A DNA stretch of 64,000 nucleotides from assembly GCA_025526915.1 (NCBI GenBank), contig JAHLKH010000054.1, positions 1 to 64,000 on the forward strand. Direction: 5' to 3'. Under the pieces are notes generated by a model. The model saw nothing but the letters and a program-made list of their open reading frames with translations, had not been told where the DNA came from and did not search any database. Made by a program: the position numbers and the translations under genes. Positions 1-12,047 of the stretch are shown here, piece by piece (position 1 is the stretch's first letter; every line of letters begins with the position of its first letter). This DNA is from Entophlyctis helioformis. Lineage: Eukaryota > Chytridiomycota > Chytridiomycetes > Chytridiales > Chytriomycetaceae.

Positions 1-180
1 AATGCCGAGACGGTCGAGGTGCTCGCGCGCGTGCCGTCCAAGGGCGACTGCATTGTTGCCGTGCGCCAGGGCAATATCCTGGCCACGTCGTTCCATCCCG
101 AGCTGACGCCCGACACGCGGTTCCATGAGTACTTTGTCCGGTTCGCGGGCAAGGTCCTCGCTGCCAGTGCCCAGGCATAA
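1..180 (+). CDS. SNO1: Glutaminase subunit of pyridoxal 5'-phosphate synthase (PdxT/SNO family), 3' end only
   Basis: Only the last 59 codons are in the window; the reading frame is open from base 1 to the TAA at 178-180. The tail carries the PdxT signature around SFHPELT followed by DTRFHEYF, which contains the His and Glu of the class-I glutamine amidotransferase triad. The nucleophile Cys lies upstream, outside the window. In this family the enzyme releases ammonia from glutamine and passes it to the PdxS/SNZ synthase subunit to make vitamin B6. No intron is seen in this part. It is convergent with the RPS7 gene, whose stop lies 187 bp away. Identification of the family is firm; the rest of the gene cannot be judged. 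Confidence 0.9.
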   Translation, partial: NAETVEVLARVPSKGDCIVAVRQGNILATSFHPELTPDTRFHEYFVRFAGKVLAASAQA

Positions 181-367
181 TACACTTGAACTTTTACTAT
201 CGATGAGTGGCTTAGAGACGCATGACAGCAAGAGAGCTCGGCATCCGACGCAGCCATGCCAGCATCTGCTGCGCAACGCGTTCCAGCACGGCCACTACCA
301 GACTCGTCTGTAAAAGCAAGATTCAAAACAGGGTGTTGTTTAATCGTCGCAAGAGTGTCATGAACAT

Positions 368-1136
368 TTACTCCTGGCCGGCGCTGGCAACAGGGAACTC
401 GAAAACGACGTCCTTGCCAGTGATCTTCTTGTAGGCCGACGAGAAAGTCTCGAGCTTGTACTCGAGCGAGGTGTGGTCCTTGCGGTCAAGGAAGCTGTTT
501 ACGCAGCAGGATCGGGTCAGTCTGCGTCCATTGTGCACATACACGCGCATCCCATGCAGTCCAGTCCAGCATCGGCTGCTTACATCTTGATGAGCTTGGA
601 TCCGTCCACGCGAACCTTGGTGCGCTTGCCGACAATCTCGGTGGGGTAGACGAGGTCCTCGAGAACCTTTTCGTGGACAGCGGTCAGGGTGCGCGAGCGG
701 GGGCGCTTCTGGTTGATTCTTGCGCCACGGACGGGCTTGGCAAGAATGCGGCGCTGGGCAAGGACGAGGACGTGGCGGTCCGAGAACTTCTTCTCGAGCT
801 CACGGACAAGGCGAGCCTGGACCTTGTGGAACTGCTTGAGCAGAGGGACGGGGACAAAGACAATGATAGCCTTGCGACCATGGCCAATGTCGATCTGTTG
901 GGGATCCAGACCATCGGCGGTTAGTACAGGACCAGCAGCAGCAACAACAGCAACAAGCGCCAGAGCAAGCAGATTGAAACACATACCTCCTTGGCAGCGG
1001 TGAACTGGATGCCACGGAGGTCGGCCTTGAGCTCGGCAACGTTCTGCTCGAGGTCGAAGAGGTTCTGGGCAACCTGGAGCTCGAGCTCATCGGGCTGGAC
1101 ACCAGCAGGCTTGATGATCTTTGAACGAGCGCTCAT
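368..1136 (-). CDS. RPS7: 40S ribosomal protein eS7
   Basis: Three exons, complement of 987-1136, 584-894 and 368-494, give 195 residues, the usual eS7 length. The GT-AG junctions keep phase: GAG|GTATGT to CAACAG|ATC, and AAGAT|GTAAGC to AAACAG|CTTC. Recognisable blocks are [18 protein letters not shown] at the N-terminus, [60 protein letters not shown] and near the end [14 protein letters not shown]. The protein is a component of the small ribosomal subunit and is needed for 18S rRNA maturation. The start ATG at 1134-1136 is chosen because it gives the conserved N-terminus and lies upstream of the first intron. The gene is convergent with the SNO gene and divergent from the XRCC4-like gene. 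Confidence 0.96.
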
Positions 1137-1976
1137 AGCTCTGTGGATCGAGAGCAAGAGTGTCAGCCATCCAGAACGCAGCTTGGTGCAGCAGAAGCGA
1201 ATGCGGCCGCCCATCGTCACCACCACTGCCACGACGACCACCACCACCACCACGGCCCGAAAACCGAAGCCGAAAGCACGGCGAGACAGCCGTTCATCCT
1301 GCAACTCGTGCGGCGGCTGGCAGAGAGCGGCTGGGTCGTTGCAGCTGTTGACGGCTGTTGCAGTGCAGCCGGCAGTGTTGCAGAATCATGTCGTTGCTGC
1401 TGCTGGTGACGAATCGTGAATCGGTTGCGCAACTCGGGTCTGCAGCCAAGTCGCTCATCCCATGCCATCCATCCATCCATCCATGCCATCCCATCCCATC
1501 CCATCCCATCCCAGACGGCCAGACACAGGAAAGCGGCGGTGTGGATGGACGGTGCATGGGCTGCCCGGTGCGTCTCGGTGCGGTCGCAGCTGCTCCAGAC
1601 GCCTTGGTGGTGGAGGGCGGCAGGTGGGCGGCGGGTGGGTGGCGGTCGTGCGCACGGACCAGCGTCACACGTACGTTTGATAATGCGTAGGGACAAGACT
1701 CGCTCGGGCCGCAATTTCGCACAAAGAACCGGCGTCACGTGACATTTTTGGCTTTTTGTGGAATTCTCGCTGGCGGACGTGCGCGGACTTGAGCGGACTT
1801 GGCGGGAAGCACGCAGATGGACCTGGACGGGCAGCACGGAGAGCAGCACGGAGAGCAGCACGAGAGCAGCAGCAACAGCCGGAGAGCAGCGCGGCTTTGT
1901 GCGTGTGGCGGTCGCTGCAGCACGCGGCGCAGACACCGAGCGGCCGCACGTGCAACACCAGCACGACGTGCACGTC
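1137..1976. promoter_or_regulatory. Intergenic region between divergent RPS7 and XRCC4-like genes, with CATC/CCATC tract
   Basis: No convincing gene is seen. The region must hold the promoters of RPS7 (leftward) and the XRCC4-like gene (rightward). It contains a simple pyrimidine-rich tract of CATC and CCATC units at about 1461-1513 and short GAGCAGCAC direct repeats at about 1838-1862. The very N-terminus of the XRCC4-like protein, including its first beta strand, may be coded by an unrecognised exon here, because the frame is open without an ATG back to at least 1758. Confidence 0.5.
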
Positions 1977-3436
1977 ATGTATCTGTCGGCGCAGTGGCAC
2001 AGCCCAGACGCACAGACACCTGAGCAGCATCTGCTCACGCTGGTCTGCACAGACGGGAACGCGGGCGTCTGGCGTGCAACCGGTGAGGCGGGCCGCTTGT
2101 CCAGGACGCGTTGCTCGGCAACCAGCCTCTGACGCTTGTGAGCCAGTCACGCGTGCGCAGATGGACAGACTGCATGCGGCGCACGATCCGCGAACGTTTC
2201 CCATGGCTCGCTTCCTGGCGTTGACGCGACGTGCGCTTGGGTCTCGCGAGCTGGACGGTGGCGTCAAGCAGGAGGATGGGCATGTCCAGGAAACGTGTCT
2301 GACGATCGAGCCGTTGGCTGACACGCGATCGTCCGTCACAGTATGTGGTCCGTCCGATGGATGTGCATGGCGGTTGGCTGACATGTCATGGCAGCTGCGG
2401 TGGTCGGTGTTTGAGGATGGGCTTGCTGGACGCGTCGAGGTGGGCGGCATGCATCAGCGATAGTGGGATAACCAGTGGATGCCGCACACTGACGGCTGAA
2501 CGGCGATGCAGTACACACTGGGACAGGTCGAGCTTGAGCGGTTGGCAGACTTGCAAGCACAGCTAGAATCCTACCGGTTCCTTGACACTCTGTCAATGGC
2601 CCACGATGCGAGCAAGGTGGGAAACGCACCTGTCATGGTCGCCGATGCGGTTCACGGGACTTGACAATGTGGCCAGACGCGCGTTAGGGGCCTGGAAGCC
2701 AAGTGCGCGGAGCTGCTGAGACAGCGCGACGAAGTGCTGACTGTGCATGAAGAGTGGGTGCGTCGGAACCGCGAGCAGGCCGATCTGGAGCTGTACAAGA
2801 AGATCAAGGATCTGCTCAACGCAAAGAAGCGCAAGATCAGAGAGCTGCATGGGTCGAACCTTGAGCTCAGTAAGAGGATGGATGGCCCTGTGTGTGCGTG
2901 TATCAGCTGTGATGGAATGCTCATGACATGCATGGATAGTCGGTCTTGTTGGACGGTACAAGGCCGCGCTTGTGGATGCACTGTCGCGAGTGCAGGAGGA
3001 ACAGCCGCCAGCGCGGGGATCAGAACCACAGACTGATGATCAAGCGGCAGTTGCGTCTGCATCTGGCGACCAAGGCGTACCACCGCTACCAGTACAGCCA
3101 GCACGGCCGCATGCAATACAGCAAGCGAGGAAAATGCCACCACAGTCGATGGCGTCGCAGCCGCAACATCCCGTTGCGCACTCGGCAGATATCGGGCAGC
3201 CATCCTTGTCAGCCACCGTCCAATATCCCACTTCTCGTGCACTACAGGACGATGACGACGACGATGACGATGATGATGTGCCGCCACCGCTGTTCCAAAC
3301 AGGCAGCAGGAAGCGTGTGCTCAACCGCGGTATTCAACGCCCAGTTCCGCTGCCACTGCCGCCTCCATCGGTCGACTCGCCAGCAAGTTTGGCCAGCAAA
3401 GCCAGGTGTGCATCCAGCTGCCTCGCGTTTATTTGA
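1977..3436 (+). CDS. XRCC4: XRCC4-like non-homologous end-joining factor
   Basis: Five exons (1977-2082, 2147-2340, 2512-2616, 2677-2869, 2940-3436) join in phase with GT-AG introns of 59-171 nt and give 364 residues. The order of motifs follows the XRCC4 fold: head-domain strands LLTLVCTDGNAGVWRATV, a helix MARFLALTRRALGS, SVTYTLGQVELERL (the last head strand before the stalk), then a coiled coil ending in LYKKIKDLLNAKKRKIRELH, which matches the family's conserved EKKxKIRxLH ending. The C-terminal third is Pro/Gln-rich with an Asp run near residue 315 and a basic SRKR patch. In the family this protein forms a homodimer that binds and stabilises DNA ligase IV at double-strand breaks. The ATG at 1977 cuts off the first head strand, so an upstream exon is likely. 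A further 3' splice near 3400-3470 is possible. Confidence 0.78.
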
Positions 3437-3587
3437 CGTGTGTTGTTGTTGCTGGATACAGCTGCGCTGACAATCCTTGAACGGCAGGCGACTCAACCGG
3501 TCTCTTGAAGAGCAAATAGAGTAGCGATCGTGCAAAGGCGTGTCCAATAAACTGCCAGTCGTGCAAGGAAGAGAGAGTAGGTGAGGG

Positions 3588-6500
3588 TCACATTACCGCC
3601 CTGCGTTTACCCTTGTCGCGTTTCTTGGGAACGGCCTCGCTGCCACTGTTGCCGTCCGCCCCCTGTTTCTGGAACTGCTGGCGTAACTTTTCGTAGCGGG
3701 CGAGCTCCTCGGGCGGCACGGACGGCACGAGGTCGCGCAGGGCGAGCTCAAAGTCTGCGAGGCACACTTGCACGGCCGAGTGCTCGGGCGGCGCGAGATG
3801 GTCCAGGTAGTATTGCGGCGTGAGGGGGTACGGATGGTTTGGGAGTGGGCCCTTGCTGTTGAGGTCAGCTGGCGACGGCGCGAGAGGATGTCAGTTCAGT
3901 CGAGCTTATGAGGAGAAGCGAGTGAGGGGGTGAGGAAGCACAAAGACGAAAAGAGTTACCGAGATGTGTGTCGACAATGTGGATGGTGCGTGTCATGGCC
4001 TTGAGGAGCGCGTCCGAGCACAACGCGTAAAAGTCGGCACCTGTGCATACAAGTGGACACTGGCTCGCCACGTCGCGCAGATCGAGGCCCGGTGCCAGAT
4101 TGAACCTACAGCGACAGTCGTGTGAGCACCGGGTGATGTGACGGTTACGGCTCACGCGGCAAGGAAACGTACTTTCGGGTAAGTGCCTGCATGACCTTGA
4201 CTTGCGCATCACGGTCGCTCGAAACACCGAGATACAGCAACTCGTCGAATCTGTTCACCACACCACGTCAGCATACGCGCGCACCACAATCCAGACCCAA
4301 ACCTGAACACACACCTGCCAGGACGCAGCAACGCCGGATCAAGCAAATCCGGCCGGTTCGTTGCAGCAATCACAAACACGTCAGCAGAGCCGTCGCTCAT
4401 ACCATCCAGCTCAGCCAGCAGCTGGCTGACAATACGGTCCATGACGCCGCCCGCATCGCCCTTGTCGCCGCGCTTGGGTGCCACCGAGTCCAGCTCGTCG
4501 AAAAACACGACACACGGCCGCGCGTCGCGCGCGCGCTGGAACACTCGCCGCACGTTGGCTTCCGACTCGCCAATGTACATGTTGAGGAGCTCGGGGCCTT
4601 TGACCGAGAAAAAGTTGAGCGAGAGCGTCGTCGCGACGGCCTTGGCGACGAGCGTTTTGCCCGTGCCCGGTGGGCCGTAGAGGAGGATGCCCGAGCGTTT
4701 CTTGGCCCCCGACGCAAAGAGCTCGGGGTGGTCGAGCGGCAGTTTGATGGTCTCGAGGATGGCGTCTTTGACGTGCGAGAGACCGCCAATGTCTTCCCAT
4801 TGCACGTTCGGGATCTATGGCGTGGCATGGCATGGCATGACATCGCAGTAGAAGTGGAGTGTTAGTCACGGCGGGGACTGTGGAGGACAGACTGGGAGCC
4901 GCACCTTTGGTGCACCGATAAGGTCAGAGTGTGCCGACCGAGCCTCTGACAAGGCCTTGGAGATGTCCTTGTGCGAGAGCATGATCCCCGCAGCCGCCAT
5001 GTCATACGCGCTCGCGACTGCGGACACGCCCGTCGCAGCCGTCCTGCTCGCTGGTGTCAGCCTCACAAAGCGCCAAATGGCCCAGCCACGCCAGTCGGCG
5101 ACTCACATGGATGCCTGGAGTCGCCCGGCGGTCTCGAGCCCGGCAAGACCCAGCAGATTGCGCAGACTGCGGGCCGACAGGCCGGCCGTCTGGACAGCCA
5201 CCTCATCGATCTGCACGTCGGGAGCCAGCGGTGTGCTGCTCAGCATCGTGCCGACAAGTGCCTGGCGCTGCTCCTGCGACGGTGCCTGTCTCCATCAACC
5301 TGCGTCAGCCCAACCGCGTGCTGCAGACAGATCACGGCAGCACCCACCTCGAGCTTCAAGTCGTACCGGAACAGCCGCTTGACGGACGTGTGGACCTTCT
5401 CGGCATCCGTGCACGTTGCGACAACCATGACGGGTCGGCCCTTGCTGCCGCCGGCCATGATCTCAGCCAGCGCATCGCGCATCTCCACAGGTTCGCCCGG
5501 CGCGCTGCCGCCGCCGCCACCAGCACCGACCAGGCACGCCGCTTCGACATTGCGCAGCACCAGCACACACGGCGCAGACTCGACCACACGCTCGCGCCAC
5601 ACCTGCACCGTTGCCACAGACTTGACGACGCTATCCTGCAGCAGGTCGTAGCAGTTGAAGGAGAGCACCGAGACACCCATGCCGCGCGCCACGCTGTTGA
5701 TCAAGGCGTGCTTGCCTGCACCGGCTGACCCGTCCACCAACACCGTGCACGGGAACGCAGTCTGCAGCTCGGTCGACTGCATGTACGTTGACATGATATC
5801 CAGCAGCTGCGCGTGGGCCGGATGGCCGACCGACGCGGGGTTGGGAACAGCGGGCGAGATGGACGCCGGGATCCGCGGGATCCGCGAGTGGATCACGCCG
5901 GACTGCATCACGCGCGTGTGTGCCGGGTCGATCCAGAAGGTCGGTGCAGACGACGATGCGGAAGCGACCTGGAAGTAGCACACCTCGGTGTGTGTTGACT
6001 CGAGAAACCTTTTTGTGCGTGTCAGACTTGTGGTTGCCATGCAACAGAGAAACGAGGCGGCAAGTGGGATGCGGTGCTTACTCGAGGGATGCGTGCAGGG
6101 GACTCGGCAGGGACGGATCGAGCCGGCCACGCATGCGTGCAGCTATGCTGTCGACGCTCACGGCAATCCAGTCGCCGACCGATGCCAGTACACGGCCACG
6201 TGCAAGCTTGTCGCCCAGCGCTGACACGGCTGCTTCGTACATGACGCGGTCGTTTGCCGACGCCATGGCGACACGTGCCACAACAACCTCGGATGCCGTG
6301 CCCAGACTGTCCACATCGACACGATCGACAGGAACAAGAACCTGCACGCTCGTAGTGCCATCGCTGCCACTGCCACTGCCACTGCCACTGTCATCGCCGC
6401 CGCCTGCCAGGTTGTGTAGGAGCAATGGCGACACGGTGGCCACATGAGTATCCGCCAGCACAGCTTGCACAAGCCGACGAGAACCGCCAAACGCGTGACG

Positions 6501-7635
6501 CAGGTACACCCAATCGCCACTGCATACCCCCAACTGCGTCATCAGATGCATCGGCATCTGCACCTGGCGGGTCTCTGTGCCACTGGTCACGGATGCGACG
6601 GCCACCTCCCCTGCCACTGCCACCACCACCGTGCCGGTGTCCACCGTCTCGATGTCAAGGATGCCGGTGGGACCAAACGCCGTCTCGACGAAAAACGGGC
6701 TGCTGTGGTCGTCGAACGTAGGGAGAGCAGGAGCATGGACATGCTGCGGTACAGAGACGCCGGGCGAGCTGTCGGGAAGCGCCACGACAACGACGGCGGT
6801 CTCGGCCGTCACAAGACCCTGCCGAACAGGATCCGTGTCCATGACGCGGTAGTGGCCGCCGTCCAGTCGGATCGCATCGCCCAGCCGCAGCAGGGCCGAT
6901 CGTGTCTGCAGGAGCGACGAGAGCGCCTCGGGATCTGTGCGGCGGGGGATCAGTGCGAGCGACCAGCGACGTTACAGGGAGGCGTGCGGGCAGACAATGC
7001 ACAGGGGGCGACGTACCGGAAGACGCGGCCAGCCACGACGGCTCGTCGAGAGCGTTCAAGACGACCGAGTCGAGTGACACGAGGACGGCCGGCGCGACGC
7101 CGACCAGATGCTCCGCGCCGGCAGCAAGAGGAGCCAGAGCGTCGAGCAGGGCAGAGGCGCCAGCGCTGGCGAGGAAGCGGGGCGTGACGGTCAGCGTGTA
7201 CGCATCGTCGGTGCTAGTGCCAGTGTCGAGCACCGCGGTGGCCAGAACGCAGCGGTCGGGCGACTGCCGTGGTGGTGCACGGGCGGCCAGGTGCAGCGTG
7301 ACGGCGATGGACGGCGTGTGCGTGTGCGTGTGTGTGGATGCAGGCGTGGATGCCGGCGGGCGGAACAGCTGCTGCGCACCGTCGGCCAGCAGTCTGTGCC
7401 ACAGCGAGCGGCTCACTCGCACGCCGCCATCGTCGCTGTAGTCGCTGTCGTTGTCGTTGTCGTTGGCTGCCAGCCTGAGCCGTGCACGCAGCGGCACGCA
7501 GCGGCCGGCCGAGTGCCAGCGCTCGATGCGCTCCGCACTCGCAGCGACCTTGGCTGGCGCGGCGGCTGGCGCAGCGGCTGGCGCAGGAGCAGCAGCAGGA
7601 GCAGCAGCATGTGCAGGCGGGCTGAGCGTCGGCAT
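3588..7635 (-). CDS. PEX6: Peroxisomal biogenesis AAA ATPase PEX6
   Basis: Nine exons, complement of 7017-7635, 6082-6934, 5348-6008, 5107-5285, 4905-5043, 4315-4814, 4173-4250, 3960-4105 and 3588-3868, join in phase to 1151 residues, typical for PEX6. The N-terminal half is divergent and Ala/Asp-rich. The first ATPase module has a degenerate Walker [11 protein letters not shown], as expected for the inactive D1 of PEX6. The second module starts at VQWEDIGGL and has Walker [22 protein letters not shown], Walker [10 protein letters not shown], and [17 protein letters not shown]. The C-terminus ends [18 protein letters not shown] and a basic tail. With PEX1 the family pulls ubiquitinated PEX5 from the peroxisome membrane. 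The start lies only 53 bp beyond the proposed end of the CLC gene on the same strand, so spacing is tight. Confidence 0.95.
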
Positions 7636-7688
7636 CCTGCTGCTCGTTTGTGTGTGCACCGACAAGCCCTTTATTGGCCCGCACGTGG

Positions 7689-10600
7689 TCACCACGACCC
7701 ACGCGTCTCGACCTGCAGGTCAAACAGCAGATCCGTCGAGCTCGGCGCGCGGCCGCCGACACCGCCGCCGCCAGGAGAGGCCATGGCTGACCCGCCCAGG
7801 CCACCCACCGCAGCCAGCGGCACCGTGATCGCGCCGCCAATGCCGCCAATGCCGCCTCCCCGCTGGACGCTGGGCCGCCCGCTACCAACGGCGCTGCCGA
7901 TCCCCTCGAGCAGCTCCTGCTCCTCCTCGACCGTCAGGCTGCGCAGACTCCCTCGTCCGTCTTCGGCCCAGCGTGGACAGGCTCGCCACCGAGCTGCGTG
8001 ACCGACGCCCGCGCTGACGGCGCCACGGAATCCGCAAACAGATTATCCGTGTCGTGTCCCGGCGACAGGCCGATGGACGTCATGATGTCCTCGGTGGAGT
8101 AGACCGTCGAGAGCAGGTCTTTCTTGGTGATGAGGCCGCACAGCTGTCCGGCGCTCTTGATGATGATGACGCGCGGGCCGAGCTTCTTGAACAGATCCTG
8201 TGTGTGTGCTGGGGTGTTAGCCGTGCTGGACAAGGGTGCTGGCACTTTGACGGATGGATGCGTTACCATGACAAGCTCAATAGGCACGCGCGGATCGACG
8301 GCGAGCGGTGTCTGTTCCAACGGCCAGTGTTAGCAGACGCGTGTGTGTAGCGGTGCACAGAGGGAGAAGGGGCCAGCCGTACCTGGTCGACGTAGTGTGA
8401 AAAGTTGACAGACGTGCGCGGCGTGGATGACGCTCGTCGGCCAAACCCTGTGCTGCCAGTCACGTCCGGCACATGGCGAGCCGTGGCGTTGGAGTTGGAG
8501 TCTGCGCGGCCAGCCGACCAGATATCCGGCTCATCAAAGTACACGGCCGTGTCGGGCCTGAGACTACCGGCCTCTCGTGCTTTGTCTGGGCCATGTCCAC
8601 GCTCATTGTCAGCCGCCGTTGGTGGCATGAGGTGCCGGATGCAGGGGACTCACCAATGGCGTACAACAGATCGCCGCGCGTGATGTATCCGACAATGCCC
8701 GCATCGTCTTTGGACTGCACGATCGGGAACCCTTGGTAGTCAAAGGTCTCCAGCAGGCCTCTGTCCCCTCGGCATCGTCAGCCACCACCGTCTTGGCTCA
8801 TCACCATTCCACCGACACACAAGCCCCAACGCTCAGTACACTGACCAACATCGCTAAACGTCATGTCCCGCGCAGAAAAGCACACGAGATGCTCGAGCCC
8901 CGTCATGGCATCGCCGACAGGACGGCCAATGACATCGTCCTCGCGCGGGTCAAGGAACGGGAACCTGTTGACGCGGATCATGACTTCGGCCATGCCGCCC
9001 GACCAAAGAGATCGCCGACGAGCTTGGACACCATGACGGTCACCATGCAGGGAATGATGTAGTTGAGCGTGCCCGTGAGCTCAAACATGACGACCGTAAG
9101 CGAGACGGTGAGTTTGGTCACGCCCTGCGTGAAGAGTGATCTGTTAGTCACGGTGAGGGGCAGCCAGAGGGAAGAGCGAGGGTGCTTACGCCGAGACCGG
9201 CCATGGCGCCAAGGAGTGCGTACATGCCGGGCGTCACACAGGCTTTCTCTGGAGGGCAGTCGGCAAAGAACGGCAGTCCAGGATTGGCGCTGGACAGACG
9301 CGTGTATAGTGTCAGCCGTGCATGCCATCGTGGGTCGGCTACTTACAGCACACACGTACATTTGCCACTGCTCGACAATGATCCCGAGAATGCGTCCAAA
9401 GAGCGCACCCCAGACCATGGACGGAATGCTGGATGGCACAGCGTGTCAGCAAGCACTACCGACGCGTCTGTGTGCACGAGCGCGGAAACCGTACAAGATA
9501 CCGGCAGGCACTTTGGCGCCAAGCGTCACAATCGTCAGAGTGGTCTTGACAACCAGCGCCATGGCAAGCGACACAACAACGAATCCGATCGATGGTCTGT
9601 CGACATGGATGGTTAGGGATGTGTGGCCTGCCTGGTTGGTGGCGCCAATGGAGCTTACCCGCACAGACCCAGCTGGTCCGACTTGCCGTCGCATTCTCTG
9701 AACAGATACTCGAGCAGCTCTGACGAGTCGACTCTGCAACCACCCAGCCGCGCACAAGCGAGCGTCAGTATGAAGCCATGTGAACAAGGGGGACATGACG
9801 CACCTTGTGTACAGGTTGAGGTATCCGATCGTGCCGGTGATGAGCGCAATCGCAGCCACTTCACGGATCGGGTTGTTCTTGAACCACGCATGGCGCTTGC
9901 GGAACGACAGCAGCCACAGATTGGCACGCATGACCAGCGCACCCGACAAGCCCTACATGGCCAACCACGCGACACATGGGTCAGATCCGCCTATGAGCAG
10001 GCATGCATGCAACAACTGCGCGAGTGGACCGAGCTGCTTACACCAAGAACGCCGAGAATGACGAAAAACACCATCTCAAAGTAGTACCAGTTGCGCGAGA
10101 GCGTCACTTGGAACATGACACGCTTGCCGCGGTATGGATCCACAAACTGTCCGCGCCACGTCAGCCTCTCCCAGCCTAGCCATGTCCAGTCATGTCCACA
10201 GCCGCACATGTCCCGCCACGCACCTGCAACGTCACACTGGATACCAGCGCGCAAAAGAAGCTGCGCAGCATGGTCTTGGTCGGAAAGAAGGAGCTCAGCT
10301 CCTCGAGCGAGAACAGGACACCGCCAATAGGTGCACCGAACGCGACGGCAACACCGGCCGCGGCAGATGCCGACAGGATCTCGCGTTTCCGAGCCTCGTT
10401 GTCCTTGTACTTTGGGAACAAGTTTGGAAAGAGGCTGCCGACACAGCAGGCGATGTGGATCATGGGACCTTCCTTTCCGACGGCCAGCCCCGACGCGACG
10501 GTCAGTGGCTTCAACGGCAACACCGCAGATACAGAGAGAGACATAGAGACGATCAGCTAGCCAGCCAAACAACCGGCATCCTTTGCTGCCAAGCAAAGTG

Positions 10601-11929
10601 GAAGCAGCAGAGTCCCACCAGAGTGACGCTCTTGACCAGCAGCGTCTTGAACGTCAGGAACCGCTTGATGATAAAGCCGCCCAGGATGGTCTTGACTTCG
10701 GCCGTGCCCGAGCCAGCGGCGTACTTTGCGACGCGGACCACCATGAGCGTGCACGCGGCGGCAAAGACGACCGAAAAGAAGACGTAGATGGCATAGTTGA
10801 CGAGCATGGCGCCGGGCACAAAGAGTCTCCATCCCCACGGACGAAAGTCGTCGCAGTACCCGCCTGTGGCGCACAGGGCCAGGTCAGCGATGCGATGCAA
10901 TGCGATACAATGCAAGGAGACACGGGCAGGGTTTGAGGGGAGGGCCAGACATGCCTGATCGGACCAGCTCCTTGCAGCAGATGTCCTTGCTCAGGTACCA
11001 TTCTGTCGTGCACACGCCCTGCTTGACGTCGGTGAGCCAGGCGGCAATGATGTCGATCCAGGCGGCAACGAGGCCAATGACGACGCCGATGATGGACACC
11101 AGGATCCACGACTGGGTGGCGTCGAAGAAGGAGTAGAGGTAGGTGTCCCAGCCGGGCCGCCTGCGCGCGATGAGGCGTTGCTTGCGTCTGTGATCGCGCA
11201 TCCAGTCGCGCATCCAGTCTGGCAGGCGGCAGTTGTAAGTGAGCAAGACTGATGGGCATGTGTGTGTAAGAGAGAGAGAGAGAGATGGAGCGACGCACCG
11301 ATGGTAGTAAAGTCTTCGTAGGGCAGCATGAGATCGCGGATCTGCACGTCGTCGTCGTCGTCGTGGTTGTTGGCGTGATTGTCGTCGCCCAGGTCGTTGG
11401 CATCGACGCCGACGCCGACACTGGCGGCGTGTGGATCCGAGGCAGCATCGACGCGAGCCGAGTGCGGACTGCTGGGCCGCAGCGGCACGCCGGGCGACGG
11501 GATGGACGGCGAGTGTCTGCCCGACGGCACGGAGGCGTGCGAGTGCGAGTGCGAGTGCGAGTGCGAGCCGGAGCGAGGCGTGATCGGGTCAAAGAGGCTG
11601 GAGCGCAGGCGGCCGGTGGCGGGGGCAATGCGGCCGGTGGCGAGCGCAGACGCAGGCGATGCCGACGCAGGCGCTGCCAGCGATGCCAGCGATGCCAGCG
11701 ATGCCAGCGGCGCGACGGACGGACGCAGCGGCTCGGGCAGGCCCGTCGGGCCGAGAGCAGATGGCCGCGGGCGGTTCAAGGCGGCGAGCAGGAACGCTGC
11801 ATCTGGCTGGCGGCTGTCTGCGTGGTCGCTGTCTGCGTGGTCGCTGTGGTTGCCTGCGTGGTCGTCGTGGTCGTCGTGCTGCTGCTGCCACGGGTCTGCG
11901 GGGTGTGCCGTGCCCATGCCCATGCCCAT
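7689..11929 (-). CDS. CLC-type chloride/proton antiporter with C-terminal CBS domains
   Basis: About 15 exons run from ATG 11927-11929: 11299-11929, 10955-11218, 10619-10863, 10224-10508, 10042-10146, 9804-9952, 9659-9733, 9495-9596, about 9350-9428, 9190-9289, 8842-9124, 8654-8760, 8383-8585, 8267-8311, then 8197 downwards. The N-terminus is Ala/His/Asp-rich. CLC hallmarks are [26 protein letters not shown] (Glu marks a coupled exchanger), [42 protein letters not shown], and CBS segments ending GLITKKDLL. It should sit in the membrane of acidic endomembrane compartments, like yeast Gef1 and animal CLC-3/5. Two apparent one-base losses occur: at 8998-9000 (FGR-GGMAEV) and about 7967-7969. If the second is real, the protein ends at 7934 instead of 7689. 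Intron 2 (10864-10954) uses a GC donor. The exon 9/10 junction is unresolved. Confidence 0.9.
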
Positions 11930-12047
11930 GCCTTTATCAGCGTGCGAGTGTCTGGCTGTTAGTTCGTGTGATGGTAACCTTGACCACAACTACCACAACA
12001 ACTACTACAACCACAACTACCACCAACAACTACCACCAACAACAGCA

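Noticed and set aside
1461..1513. CATC/CCATC tract as a possible CRISPR or functional array
   Set aside because: It is a plain short tandem repeat without spacers; many similar tracts occur in introns here.
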